From Tuctoria greenei (Eukaryota > Streptophyta > Magnoliopsida > Poales > Poaceae), in assembly GCA_036927565.1 (NCBI GenBank), contig JAYESD010000001.1, positions 15,500,001-15,564,000 of the forward strand: a DNA stretch of 64,000 nt. The letters are read 5' to 3'. The position numbers were made by a program, and so were the translations under genes. Positions 35,111 to 48,536 of this stretch are shown piece by piece; the first letter of the stretch is position 1; every line of letters begins with the position of its first letter. Under the pieces are notes generated by a model. The model had not been told where the DNA came from. It saw nothing but the letters and a program-made list of their open reading frames with translations, and did no database searches.

Positions 35111-36760
35111 AATATGAAACCATAATCATTTATCCATCCATATTCTAGATTATTACCATCATCATCATCCATGTTCATTTATCATAACTCAAACCATAAC
35201 CATAACCAACCATCCCAAATCCCAAGTTCCCTCCAATCATGGAAGTTGTCCAGGTGCTCTAAACTGGGAGCAAGGCTATTATGATAGTTTTTAACACTAT
35301 GCAGAGGTTGTACTGCTTTACCCACATGTCTGTGATTTTATCACCTTTCGGTGACTAAGAACCTCCCTTATGCCCGTGACCCGTCGGTCACATTACATAC
35401 TTCCGTTGGTGTGTGGCCAAGAGATCACAAAATAGCCTTTACAAAGGGACTACTAGCATGTACGGGCCCACTGAGGTTTCACCGGTGGTGATGTCTCCAA
35501 CTGAGCACATCCTAAACCAAGGGCCCCCCCTTGTGCCGTTCGGATCCTAGAGAGTCCCACCACTCATACAAACTCAATTCGACTCCCCTTCCTTGCTCTT
35601 TCAAATGGTCCACGCAATACTAGCAATACCCTAATTAATCAGCTACACCGCACACATACTTGGCCTCGTGGTGGCACTGTAGACTTGGCCTATTCTCGCA
35701 TGAACCAGTCCTTAGATCTAAGGCAAGCAAACCACCATAACATCCAACCCATCCACATACCATGCTTGTTAGATAACCCATTACCATGTTACCATTAACT
35801 ATGTTCATCAATGTACATTTTCCATAATCTCAATAATCTATAATTAAGTAGATTGGTTGTTTTCTCATCCCAATTAATTTGAGCGAAGCCAAAAAAGGTA
35901 AAAAGACCTTACAGACTCTCTACAATGTATCACAAGCGACAAGGGTGGTCAAACAAGACTAGTAAACTCCTATCTTGGGTTTCCCATAAATTTGACACAA
36001 GCATGCAGTTTTGCAAACAAAACATTTAAAAATTAGGATCAATATGTTCAAGGATATTTGCCTTGCTCCTGAGCTTGGTTAGGATCAAAGAATTTAAAAT
36101 TATGGTACTGGAGGACCTCGATAGCACCCTCTAGTGCAGCACCTTCTATTCCACACAACGAATATACAAAACAGTAATTACAATAAATAAATGCTCATAT
36201 ATTACTCAATATGACATGACATGCATGATTAATGCAAGTGTGAAGTGAAACTTGTTAATGAGTTGATTTTAATGTTTACTAATCAATTACAATGGTTCCT
36301 AACAAGTTTATACAAGTTTCAAGTTAATTTACATTAATTTGGAATTAATTCAACATTAAACGAATCTAGAGGTCGGACAAGTCCGCTAGGGACCGGACTA
36401 GTCCGCCCTGCGCAGAACCAGTGAGTTAGGATTTTCTTGATCTACAAGAATTTGGAGAATTGGGATTGAATTCACGTGGGAAAGAGAAAGTAGAAGGTAT
36501 ACCACGTGTCTAGAACTCCAAATAACAAGATTTTGGAGGCAACACCTAGATCTTGACGATCTAGGGTTGGTGACGAAGAGTTGAGGGTGAATTGGTGATG
36601 AAGAATGAAAACTCGATGAAGATCTTGTTCACGTGATCCTCTTTCGTTTCCTCTTCTTCTTCTTGTTGCTGGATCTCCTCTTGATGGCGGCTCCCACGAA
36701 CTAGGGTTTGGGGGTTCTTTCAATCGAGGCAATGAGAGGTAAAAGTGGGGTGTTGGGTTA

Positions 36761-37230
36761 TTTATATAGGGGTGGAGCATTAGGGTTGGGTGGGTTTCGA
36801 GTTTGGGGGTGGGTGGAGGCCGGGTTGGGGCCCCACATAGGCTCCAAAAAGGTTAGACATGACTTCCTTAGGCCCACTTAAGGTAAAAATCAAAAACAAG
36901 TCGTGGAAGAAAAGATTGAATCATAATCGCGAGCACTGGACAAGTCCGCACTAGACCGAACTAGTCCGATATTAGTCAGAGGAAAAACGGATAAGTCCGG
37001 ATGAAATCGGACAAGTCCGAACTTAGTCAGAGAGGAAAACGGACAAGTCTGGGGACTTAGCAAAAATTTCAAGGATGGGATTAGCGGACTAGTCCGCAAA
37101 GGACCGGACAAGTCCGAAACTGGTATAGAGAGAAAAACGGACTAGTCCGCAGGAAAACGAACATGTATGAAATGGGTTCAGAGAGGAATTCGGACTGGTC
37201 CGGGGCAAATCGGACAAGTTCGCACTTCTC
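36761..37230 (-). promoter_or_regulatory. Element D U3: TATA box and palindrome array
   Basis: On the minus strand, copies of CGGACTAGTCCG and CGGACAAGTCCG (about 36940-37230) lie between the LTR start at 37352 and TATATAAA at 36761-36768. The layout matches the A-family copia U3, although the rest of the LTR is unrelated by eye. Confidence 0.55.
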
Positions 37231-37255
37231 ATACTTCTTAAGCGCGGTTTTGTTT

Positions 37256-40200
37256 CTAATTCATTTTAAACTTGTTCCTTTTTATGTGGATTAATGTTAA
37301 ACATATTTGATGATGTATGCAATGCATGATGCATGAAAATGAGGGTGTTACAAACCTACCCCCCTTAAAATAAATCTCGCCCTCGAGATTCGACGTAGAA
37401 CGAAGGAGATAGGGAAAATCTTTCTTGAGACCATCCTCTAGTTCCCAAGTTGCTTCTGACTCTGTATGATGCTTACATTGTACTTTGCACCATCGAATAA
37501 CCTTGTTCCTTGTGACCCTCTCCTTGGTTTCCAGGATTTTGACTGGTTGCTCGGCATAAGTCAAATCTGCCTCTAGTTCCGGTTCTTCCATTGGCACTTA
37601 TTCTTCCAGTACCTTTAAGCACTTCTTGAGCTGTGAAACATGAAACACATCATGGACATCTGAAAGATGAGCTGGCATGTCCAGTTTATATGCTACCTCT
37701 CTATGTTTGTCCAAAATCTTGAACGGTCCAATATAGTGAGGTGTTATATTAAACCTCTTATGAACTAACATGGGTGACACTTTAAGGTATACGAAGTCTC
37801 CCACTTCAAATTCTAGGTTTCTCCTCTTATTATCCGCATAGCCCTTTTGTCTTGTTTGAGCGGCCCTCAAATTCTCGCGGATTATCTGAACTTGCTTTTC
37901 AGCCTCTTGCAACACATCCGGTCCAAACACTTGGTTCTCTCCTGTCTCATTACAAAACAAGAGTGTCCTACACTTCCTTCCATATAGTGCTTCATATGGT
38001 GACATCTTCAAATTGGCTTGGTAACTATTGTTATATGAGAATTCCGCATATGGCAGGCTTTTGTCCCAACTTATCCCATGCTTCAAAGCACAAGCTCTTA
38101 ACATTTCCTCTAAAATCTGATTCGTTCTCTCAGTTTGTCCACTAGCTTGAGGGTGATATGTTGTGCTGAAATTCAATTGAGTCCTCATAGCTTCATGCAG
38201 TTTCTGCCAGAACCTAGAGGTAAATTGAGAATCTCTATCCAAGACTATTTTCTTCGGAACTCCATATTGGCATACAATTTTCTCCATGTACAACTCGGCT
38301 AACTGTGTAGCGGTATACTTGGTCTTGACAAGAATAAAATGAGCTGATTTGGTCAACCGATCCACAATAACCCATATTGAATCATAGCCGGACTGGGTTC
38401 GCGATAATCCAACTATGAAGTCCATACCAATTTCTTCCCATTTCCATTCCGGAATCTTCAATGGCTGCAATAGTCCAGCTGGCCTTTGGTGTTCGGCTTT
38501 GACCCATTGGCACGCATCACTTAAGGTGACATATTCAGCTATATCCTTCTTCATGTTGGCCCACCAGTAACATGTCTTCAAGTCCTTGTACATCTTTGTA
38601 CAACCAGGATGAATTAAGTAAGGTGAGTCATGTGCCTCCTTCAATATCGTTTCTCGGAGATGCTTCACATTATGCACCACAATCCTCTTTCCAAGCCATA
38701 GAGTACCATGGTCGTCCTCATCAAACCTGAATTCTCTCCCTTCTTGGATCCTTTCCTTGATTTTCTGAATTTCCTTATCCTTGGTTTGACCTTCTCGAAT
38801 TTCTTGCTCCAAGGTCGGATTTAACTCCATTGTCCCCATCTCATTCACAAATCCAAGATTCAACCGTTCAAACTCCTTGCATAGCTCGGATGGTAGCTCT
38901 CGAACCGTGGGTTGGTGGCTTACTCCTTTCTGACTCAAAGCATCGGCCACTATGTTAGCCTTCCCTGGATGATAATTGATTCCCACATCATAATCCCTGA
39001 TGAGCTCCAACCATCTTCGTTGCCTCAAATTCAGGTCCGTTTGCGTGAATATGTACTTGAGGCTCTTATGATCCATATAAATCTCACACCTGTGACGAAG
39101 AATGTAGTGCATCCATATCTTTAATACATGCACCACGGTTGCAAGTTCAAGATTGTGCGTAGGATAATTCTGCTCATGTTTCTTCAATTGTCTTGACGCA
39201 TAAGCTACCACTTGTCCTCCTTGCATCAATACACATCCAAGTCCTTGTCTTGATGCATCACAATAAATATCAAAACTTTTACTCTCATCTTGCAAAACCA
39301 ACACAGGTGTTGTTGTTAACCTCTTGTTAAGCTCCTCAAAACTGTCCTGAAAAGCTTGATTCCATTGGAATGTATTTCCCTTCATCAACAATTCATTCAT
39401 TGGCTTGGCTATTTTGGAAAAGTCCTTGATAATTGACGGTAATATCCAACCGTTCCGAGGAAGCTCCTTATTTCCTTGACATTCTACGGCGGTTCCCACC
39501 ATAGAACATCTCTCACTTTTCCTGGGTCAACCGATACTCCTCCTCCCAAGATGATATGACCCAAAAACGATATTTTCCTTAACCAAAACTGGCACTTGCT
39601 GAATTTGGCATATAACTGATGTTCCCTCAGTTTTTGCAACGTGAGCCTCAAATGCTCCTCATGTTCCTCCTGGTTCTCGAGTAGATCATAATGTCATCAA
39701 TAAACACCACAACAAATTTATCCAAGTACTCCATGAAGAACTTATTCATGAGGTACATAAAGTACGCAGGTGCATTGCTCAATCCAAAGGACATAACGGT
39801 GTACTCATAAGATCCGTACCGTGTCCGAAAAGTTGTTTTGGGTATATCCGATGGTCTGATCTTCATTTGGAAGTAGACTGACCTCAAATCAATCTTGGAG
39901 AAAACATAGGCGCCCTTCATTTGATCAAAGAAATCCTCGAAACGGTGTAATGTGTACTTGTTCTTGATCGTCACCTCATTAAGGGCTTGGTAATCTACAC
40001 ACATATTTTGGGATCCATCCTTCTTGTCCACGAAAAGAACGGGCGCTCCCCAAGGTGAAGAGCTTGGGCGAATAAAACCCTTCTCTAGTTGCTCTTGAAT
40101 TTGCTTCTTGAGCTTCGCTAACTCCTTAGGAGGCATCCTATATGGTCTCTTAGCTATAGGTGCAGTTCCAGGTATTAACTCAATAACAAACTCTATGTCG

Positions 40201-40889
40201 CAATTAGGTGGCATACCTGGCAACTCTTCCGGAAACACATCCAAGAATTTGCACACCATAGGAATCTCCTCAATTGCGGCACCGTCCATGTGATTTAGCT
40301 CCAATTGCCTTGGTGTAGGTTGAGATGCTTCAAATTCTATGGTGATCCCTTCCTCATTGGTCAACTTCACCGTCTTCGTGGCACATTGAATAATTCCATT
40401 ATGCTTCCTCAACCAGTCCATACTAAGTATAATGTCCAATCCTTGAGAATCCAAAACAATAAGGTTAGCAAAGAAGTCTACCCCCCTTAATCTAAGGCTT
40501 ACTTTGGACATATTATATTCGTCCTCATCTCCCCTCCAAGAGATTTAACCAACAAAGTATACTTCATATGAGATATGGGCAAACTATACTTGGCAACATA
40601 CTTTGATACAATGAATGAATGTGATGCCCCAGAATCAAATAACATAGTCGCTGGGTTGGAGTTCGCGAGAAACATACCAATCACCACGTCATCCGCTTGT
40701 TGCACTTCCTCCGTAGAGACGTGGTTCATATTGCCACGAGCAAAATTTTGCTATCCATGGTTGTCTTGTGGTGCTCCTCCATTCGGTCTTGGGTTCTGTC
40801 TTGGAGCATTGTTTCCCTGACCAAGGCCTGACTTAGGACATTGAAATGCAAAATGTCCTGCTTCACCACAAGTATAGCACTTCCTTGCT
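37256..40889 (-). pseudogene. pol: Element D pol with chromodomain-like tail (broken)
   Basis: Read on the minus strand from 40889: a CCHC knuckle (CYTCGEAGHFAFQC), the protease motif LFDSGASHSF (about 40640), the RT with FIDDIMIY (about 39680), then RNase H with YTHN-type DASRQGLGCVL, and the integrase. In the zinc region a CxxC cysteine is serine (TLSDAC versus ALCDVC in E). The tail has DLTYAEQPVKILETKERV and WELED, typical of the Tekay chromovirus C-terminus. Frameshifts lie near 40505 and 39640, and a stop at 37598-37600 precedes the tail. It cannot encode a working Pol. Confidence 0.85.
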
Positions 40890-43705
40890 TGTGACGCCCG
40901 GTTCCGAAAACTGAACCAAGCTAACGCATATGTGTGCCCAGGATGTTCATCACACATATACGAGTGCAATCACAAACGAGTATACAGAAAATTACCACAG
41001 AACAAGATTAATTATCAGATTTATTACACAAACCATATCATCCTCGAATACAAGCTCTAATGAATATTAATGACAAGTTCAACTAATGCAGCGGAAATAA
41101 ACTAATTAAGCAAACTAAGCAGCATAAGCGACAGGGTATGTATGCGCAGCTCCAATCAACACCACAGGCAAAGCTGACGGTAGACACGGCCTAGAACTCC
41201 GCATTATCACCATTAAACTCCCAATCCTGACCTGCAACTGTTGGGGTGGGGGATTGCAAGAGTGAGTACATGTCGTACTCAGCAAGTGTGGAAAGTATGA
41301 CATGTGGCTGATTCAAATGACGACAATAATAATGGTAAAGTGCTGAAAAGTACATTAAAACATTTGAAAAGCAATATAGTATAAGTATGTGAAGTAAACC
41401 CATCATAATCATGAATAATATCATAATACCAGTCCATAATTCACCATTGTCATCAATAATTCCAGATTTCACCATTGTCAATAACCATATTCAATACCAG
41501 AAATTAAATCCATAACCATTACCAAACCATAACCATCCCAAATTCCAATTTGCCTCTAATCATGGAAGTTGTTCAGGTGCTCATAACTGGGAGCACGGCT
41601 ATCATGATAGTTTTAGTTAACTCTGCAGAGTTTGTACCTCTTTACCCACGTGTTTGTGATTTCATCACCTTTCGGCGACTAAGAACCTCCCTTATGCCCA
41701 TGACCCGTCGGTCACATTACACACTCCCGTTGGTGTGTGGCCAAGAGATCACAAAATAGCCTTTACAAAGGGATTACTAGCCTATTTAGACCCCACTGAG
41801 GTTTCACCGGTGGCGATGCCTCCAACTGAGCACATCTTCAACCAAGGGCCCCCTTTTGAGCCATTCGGATCCCAGGGTAGTCCCACCAATCATCAACAAA
41901 CCCAATCCGACTACCCCTTCCCCGAGCATCCACAATGGTCCAAACAGCACTAGCAAAGCCCTAATTAATCAGCTACGCCGCACCCATAACTTGGCCTCAT
42001 GGTGGCACTGTAGTCCTGGCTTATTCTCGCATGAACCGGTCCTTAGATCTAAAGCAAGCAAACCACCATAACATCCAACCCATCCACATACCAGGCTTGC
42101 TTAGATCACCCATCGTATTGACCAGGTCACATTAACCAGAATATCATTGATGCATAATTAAATGTGTAGTGTTGGTTTTTCCATCCCAATTAATTAAGCG
42201 AAGCAAAAAGGTAAAAACCCTTCCCGACTCTCTACCATAAATTTCAGGTGACAAGGGTGGTTTAACAAGTCTAGTAAACTTCCTACCATAGGATTCCCAT
42301 CAAATTGACACAGCATGCAGTTTTGCAAACAAAACATTTATTTTAAAACAGGGTCAATATGCTTCAAGGACACTTGCCTTGCTCTTGCTGTTGATTAAGG
42401 TCAAAGCCTTCAAACTCTTGATGTTGTAGATCCTCCGTGGCACTCTCTAGCGCAAATCCGTCTAATCCACACAATAAACATACAAGACAAGAAACATAAT
42501 CAAAGAGTGCACAAATATTACTCAATATGACATGAAATGCATGATTGATGCAATGCAAGGTAGAACTTGTCACTAGATTGCTTTTAATGATCACTAACTA
42601 GTTCTAATAGATTTTAACAAGTTTATACAGGTTTGGGGTCGATTAGATCAAATTTTAGAATTAATTCAACACAATTTAACCAGAAAGATCGGACTAGTCC
42701 GCACTTGACGAGATCAGCAGATTAGGGTTTTCTAGATCGACGTAAATTTGGAGATTAGGGGTTGAATTCACATAAGGAAAAGAGAATAGAAGGTATACCA
42801 GGTGTTTAGAACTCCAATGAACCAAGAAACTTGGAGGTAACACTTGGATCTTGATGATCTAGGGTTGGTGATGAACTTGGAGATGAATTGGTGGTGAAGA
42901 ACGAAACTTGGTGGAGATCTTGATCCTCCTTCGTTTCCTCCTCTTCTTCCTCTTGCTTGGGATCTTCTCCTCCCTCCTTGATGGTGGCTCCCCACGAACT
43001 AGGGTTTGGGTGGGTGGAAAAGTGGCAAATAGATGTCAAACCAAGGGGTGGGGTTGTTTATATAGACGTGGAGGCTAGGGTTAGATGGATTTCGAGTTTG
43101 GGATGAGTAGAGGCCGGTTTAGAGTCCCACATGGGCTCTAAAAGAGTTAGGCACGACGTCCCTAGGCCCACTTGACGTGAAACCCAAGAAACAAGTCGTA
43201 AAACAAAAGGTCAATCTCGAAGTCACGAAATATCGGACAAGTCCGGACAGGACTGGACTAGTCCGAAGTCGTCCAGAGAGAAAATCGGACAAGTCTGGCC
43301 TAAAATCGGACAAGTCCGATCTTAGTTAGAAAGGAAAACGGACTAGTCCGCTGGGACACCGGACTAGTCCGGAAAAGTCCAGGGACTTAGCAAATTTTCA
43401 AGGATTCGTGGAACATCGGACTAGTCCGCACAAGATCGGACAAGTCCGAAGTTTTCCAGGGGCAAATATCGGACTAATCCGCAGCAAAAACGGACAAGTC
43501 CGTTTTTAGACAGAGAGAAATCGGACTAGTCCTCAGCAAAACCGGACTAGTCCGCACTTTCCTACATTTTTAAGTGCGGTTTTGCTCCAAATCAATTTTA
43601 AATGCTCCGAATCAATTTTAAACTCGTTCCTCTTGTTGTGGGCTAATGTTTAAACATGTATATGAGTGCATGTAGGGCATGATGCATGAAAATGAGGGTG
43701 TTACA
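40890..43705 (-). repeat. Element E 3' LTR (2816 bp)
   Basis: On the plus strand it runs TGTGACGCCC...GGGTGTTACA. TATATAAA (minus) lies at 43057-43064. The palindrome array lies at about 43230-43560, with exact CGGACTAGTCCG at 43339-43350 and 43360-43371. It is 20 bp shorter than the 5' LTR. That difference is one missing palindrome unit at about 42690-42700. Several short open frames inside are repeated identically in the other LTR and are not genes. Confidence 0.95.
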
Positions 43706-45959
43706 AACCTACCCCTCTTAAAATGAATCTCGCCCTCGAGATTCGACGCGGAAGAGAAGAGATAGGGAAATTCCTTCTTGAGATCATCTTCTAGCTCCCA
43801 AGTTGCTTCTTTTTCGGTATGGTGCTTCCATTGGACTTTACACCATCGAATCACCTTGTTCCTTGTGACTCTCTCCTTGGTTTCCAAGATTTTGACCGGT
43901 TGCTCGGCATACGTCAAATCTTCCTCGAGTTCCAATTCTTCCATTGGCACTTGATCTTCCGGTACCCTCAAGCACTTCTTGAGCTGGGAAACATGAAACA
44001 CATCATGTACGTCTGAAAGATGAGCTGGCATCTCCAACTTATATGCTACTTCTCCTCTTTTGTCCAAAATATTGAATGGTCCAATATAACGAGGTGCGAG
44101 CTTACCCCTTATGTTAAACCTCTTATGACCTCTCATTGGTGACACCTTGAGGTAAACAAAATCTCCTATTTTAAAGGCTAATTTCCTTCTCCTATTATCC
44201 GCATAGCCTTTTTGCCTTGATTGGGCAGCCCTCAAGTTTCCACGAATTATTTGGACTTGCTTTTCGGCTTCTTGCAACACGTCCGGGCCAAATACTTGAG
44301 TTTCTCCTGCCTCATTCCAGAATAAAGGTGTCCTACACTTCCTCCCATAAAGCGCTTCATATGGTGACATTTCAAGCTTGCTTGGTAACTATTGTTGTAT
44401 GAAAATTCTGCGTATGGCAAGCTTTTGTTCCAACTTTTCCCATGCTTTAATGCACAAGCTCTTAACATATCCTCCAAAATCTGATTGGTCCTCTCGGTTT
44501 GTCCATCCGTTTGAGGATGATATGTTGAACTAAAATTCAACCTCGTTCCCAAAGCTTCATGCAATTTTTGCCAAAATCTGGAGGTAAATTGAGAACCTCT
44601 ATCCGAGACTATCTTCTTAGGGACTCCATGTCGACACACAATATGCTCCATGTATATTTCGGCCAATCGTGCAGCTGTATACTTGGTCTTCACAGGGACA
44701 TAATGAGCTGACTTGGTTAAGCGATCCACAATTACCCAAATTGAGTCATACCCGGACTGAGTACGTGGTAACCCAACTATGAAGTCCATACCAATTTCTT
44801 CCCACTTCCATTCCGGAATCTTCAACGGTTGCAATAATCCGGCTGGCCTTTGATGTTCCGCCTTGACTCGTTGACACACATCACACAATGCAACATATTC
44901 GGCTATGTCCTTTTTCATGCTATCCCACCAATAGCAAGTCTTCAAGTCCTTGTACATTTTCGTACAATCGGGGTGAATCGAGTAAGGCGAGTCATGTGCC
45001 TCCTTTAATATTGTCTCCCGAATATGCTTTACATTAGGCACAATGATTCTCTTTCCAAGCCATAAGGTACCATGTTCATCCTTGTCAAATCTGAATTCTC
45101 TCCCTTCTTTGATTCTTTCCTTGATTTCCTTGATCCCCTCATCCGTGGTTTGTGCTTCTCGAATTTCTTGCTCCAAGGTTGGGTTTAACTCCATCATCTC
45201 CATCTCGTTTACAAACCCAAGGTTCAACCGTTCAAACTCCTTGCATAACTCGGACGGTAACTCTCGAACTGTAAGTTGATGGCTTACTCCCTTTCTACTC
45301 AAAGCATCGGCCACTACATTGGCTTTTCCCGGATTATAGTTGATCCCCAAATCATAATCTTTGATGAGCTCCAACCATCTTCGTTGCCTCAAGTTCAGAT
45401 CCGTTTGTGTGAAAATATACTTCAAACTCTTATGATCCGTGTAAATTTCACACCTGTGTCCAAGAATATAGTGTCTCCAAATCTTCAATGCATGTACCAC
45501 GGCTGCTAGTTCAAGATCATGCGTGGGGTAATTCTGCTCATGTTTCTTCAATTGTCTCGACGCATAGGCGACCACTTGACCTTCTTGCATCAATACACAT
45601 CCAAGCCCTTGTCTTGATGCATCACAATAAATGTCAAAAATCTTGCTTACATCCGGCAATACCAAAACTGGGGCTGTTGTTAACCTCTTCTTCAACTCCT
45701 CAAAACTATTCTGACAAGTTTCAGTCCATTGGAACGCCTTTCCCTTCGTTAGCAACTCCGTCATAGGCTTGGCTATCTTGGAAAAATCCTTGATGAATCT
45801 ACGGTAATATCCAGCCATCCCAAGAAAACTCCTTATTTCCTTGACGTTTTGTGGTGGTTCCCACTTCAACACATCCCTCACTTTACCGGGGTCAACCGAT
45901 ACTCCTCCTCGGAAATAATATGGCCTAAGAAGGAAACTTCCCGTAACCAAAATTGGCAT
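43618..45959 (-). pseudogene. pol: Element E RT end, RNase H, integrase and chromodomain-like tail
   Basis: On the minus strand, 45959-44247 is a 570-codon frame. It holds the end of RT, RNase H (DASRQGLGCVL, DHKSLKYIF) and the integrase with HPDCTK, CDVCQRVK, GMDFIVGLPRT, SDRGSQFTS and TERTNQ. A one-base lesion near 44370 shifts to the frame 44370-43618 (MSPYEALYGRK onward). That frame ends in the chromodomain-like tail DLTYAEQPVKILETKERV...WELED, about 60 residues. Chromodomain tails guide chromovirus integration to heterochromatin (established for the group). Only two indels separate this from an open pol. Confidence 0.9.
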
Positions 45960-48265
45960 TTACTGAACTTGGCATACAATTGATGCTCCCTCAATTTCTG
46001 CAGCGTAAGCCTCAAGTGTTCCTGATGTTCCTTCTCATCCTTTGAGTAGATCATAATATCATCAATAAACACCACAACGAACTTGTCCAAGTACTCCATG
46101 AAGACCTTATTCATGAGGTACATAAAGTAGGCAGGTGCATTTGTCAATCCAAAAGACATCACGGTGTACTCATAAGATCCGTACCGTGTCCTAAAAGCTG
46201 TCTTGGGTATGTCCGATGGTCTAATCTTCATTTGAAAGTATCCCGACCTCAAATCAATCTTGGAAAACACACAGGCGCCTTTCATCTGATCAAACAAGTC
46301 TTCTATGCGTGGCATGGTGTACTTGTTCTTGATTGTTACCTCGTTGAGAGCTCGGTAATCCACGCACATCCTTTGGGATCCGTCCTTCTTGTCCACAAAT
46401 AGAACGGGCGCTCCCCAAGGTGAAGAGCTAGGGCGAATAAAACCCTTCTCTAATTGCTCTTGAATTTGTTTCTTGAGCTCCGCTAATTCCATAGGAGGCA
46501 TCCTATACGGCCTCTTAGCTATAGGTGCAGTTCCAGGTATTAAATCAATAACAAACTCAATGTCTCGATCGGGTGGCATACCTGGCAACTCATCCGGAAA
46601 CACATCCAAAAATTCACATACAACCGGAATCTCCTCAATTGCGACACCGTCCATATGATTCAGCTCCAATTGCTTCGGTGCGGTTTGTGATGCTTCAAAT
46701 TCTATGGTGATCCCTTCTTCATTTGTCAACTTCACAGTCTTCGTGGCACACTCAATAACTCCATTGTGCTTTCTTAACCAGTCCATACCAAGTATAATGT
46801 CCAACCCTTGAGAATCTAAAATAATGAGGTTGGCGAAGAAGTCTACCCCCCTTATTCTAAGGCTTACTTTTGGACATACTATATTTGTCCTCATCTCTCC
46901 TCCAGGAGACTTAACCAACAGAGTAAACTTCATATGAGAGATAGGCAAACTATACTTGGCAACATACTTCGATGCAATGAATGAATGCGATGCTCCAGAA
47001 TCAAATAACATAGTCGCGGGGTTGGAGTTGGCGAGAAACATACCAATGACCACGTCATCCGCTTGTTGAGCATCCTCCGTAGAGACATGGTTCACGTTGC
47101 CACGAGCAAAGTTATGATGTCCACGGCTTCCTTGTGGCTGTCCTCCATTAGGTCTTGGGTTTTGCCTCGATGCATTGCTTCCTTGACCAAGGCCCGACTT
47201 AGGACATTGATGCGCAAAGTGTCCAGCTTCTCCACAGGTATAACACTTCTTAACTCCACCAGAATTATTGGGACGAGTTTGGTTTTGAACATTTGCAGCA
47301 GGAAAATTAGCACGAGGCTCATAGGGCATTGGAGGCCTAGATGCTTGCATAACAGGGCGCTGCTGCACAAACTGAGTTGGGCGCGGTGCATAACCAGGGC
47401 GCTGAGCAGGAATAGAGGAGCTGTAATGAGGCGCATTGGGCGGCGCAAAGCGAGGGTGCACATTACTTCCTTGTTGCTGTCCTTGATATGGCGCCTTCCT
47501 CTTGATTTCTTGCTCCATCTCACGGATCTTGTTCTCAACCACAATTACTTTGTCCACAAGCTTCTAGAAATTGACATAATCACAGTTGAGCAATTGCACT
47601 TGGATCGTATTGTTCAATCCCCTCATGAACAAGTATTGCTTCCGGCTGTCCCGGCTAACATCCTCAGGCGCATATCTTGAGAGTTGAGTGAATTTATTAA
47701 GATATTCACTCACGCTTGATTTTCCTTGTCTCAAGTTCTCAAATTCTTGCCTCTTCAAGATCATAACACCTTCCGGCACATAATGAGAACGGAAACTCTC
47801 CTTGAATTCCGCCCAGGTAATTCTCTCTTGGTTCTCATGAGCATTTCAATAAGAATCCCACCAATCTGCAGCTGCTCCAACGAGTTGATGAGAAGCAAAT
47901 AGCACCTTCTCCCGGTCACTGCATTGGACAATGGCTAGCTTCTTCTCCACGGACTTGAGCCAATCATCCGCATCCATAGGGTCTGCGGCTTGAGCAAAGG
48001 TTGGCGGCCTAGTCCTCATAAACTCTCCCAATTGGTTATGAGGAGGTGGGGGTGGCGGTGGAGGCATGTGGGGCTGATTGTTGATATTGCCAGCCTGCAG
48101 CTGTCCCATAGTCTGTATCATGGTCTGCATGAGCTGGTTTTGCATGGCCAATAGCTGCTCGATGTTGATAGCTCCCTGAGTAGATCCTTGCCCATTGTTG
48201 TTCTGAGGCACTCCATTGTTCTCCTCTTCATCATTGCCATCCCTCTGGTTGCGAGTCCTCACCAT
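45878..48265 (-). pseudogene. gag-pol: Element E gag, protease and reverse transcriptase (two nonsense codons)
   Basis: One frame runs from the ATG at 48265. Gag starts MVRTRNQRDGND, has a Gln-rich region, a Pro run, then DWLKSVEKKLAIVQ and WWDSY. TGA at 47846-47848 and TAG at 47564-47566 (a CAG to TAG change relative to D) interrupt it. The 559-codon remainder (47557-45878) has the knuckle CYTCGEAGHFAHQC, the protease LFDSGASHSF, and RT with RPYRMPP, KDGSQRMCVDYRALN and FIDDIMIYS. A one-base lesion near 45905 separates it from the next frame. The few lesions fit a recent insertion. Confidence 0.9.
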
Positions 48266-48520
48266 CTGAAGAAGGGCAATAGGTAAGATTTAGAAAATGT
48301 CCCCAACTATATGCATCAAGGGATATGAAACTAAACAACTAGCTACACTAGCCTAGGTGGACATGGCAATGCTAAAGCATCCCAAAATCTTCTATTAAGC
48401 ACACAAGCAACCAATATATATAGCAAACAGCACTCCAAGCAAAAACACATCGATTCCTGAGTGCTCCTATGTGTCCTAAAGTGTCCATTCTATCTAGGCT
48501 GCATCCTACGGTCAACCTGT

Positions 48521-48533
48521 GGCTCTGATACCA
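48521..48533 (-). other. Element E primer-binding site (tRNA-Met type)
   Basis: GGCTCTGATACCA on the plus strand is the complement of TGGTATCAGAGCC. It lies three bases inside the 5' LTR boundary at 48537. Confidence 0.85.
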
Positions 48534-48536
48534 ATC

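Larger units (their letters stand above)
32354..37352 (-). repeat. Element D 3' LTR, interrupted by solo LTR F
   Basis: It resembles the E LTRs (40890-43705 and 48537-51372) on both sides of F. Removing F and one AATAT copy leaves about 2773 bp. The minus-strand TATA box lies at 36761-36768. U3 palindromes lie at about 36940-37230, with an exact CGGACTAGTCCG at 37085-37096. A smaller palindrome pair lies downstream at 36370-36412. Confidence 0.88.

Noticed and set aside
41115..42071. Several short open frames (for example 41191-41481 and 41735-41953) repeated almost identically at 48762-49718
   Set aside because: They lie inside the two LTRs of element E, so the repetition reflects LTR identity and not a duplicated gene. 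No domain or sensible start context was seen.
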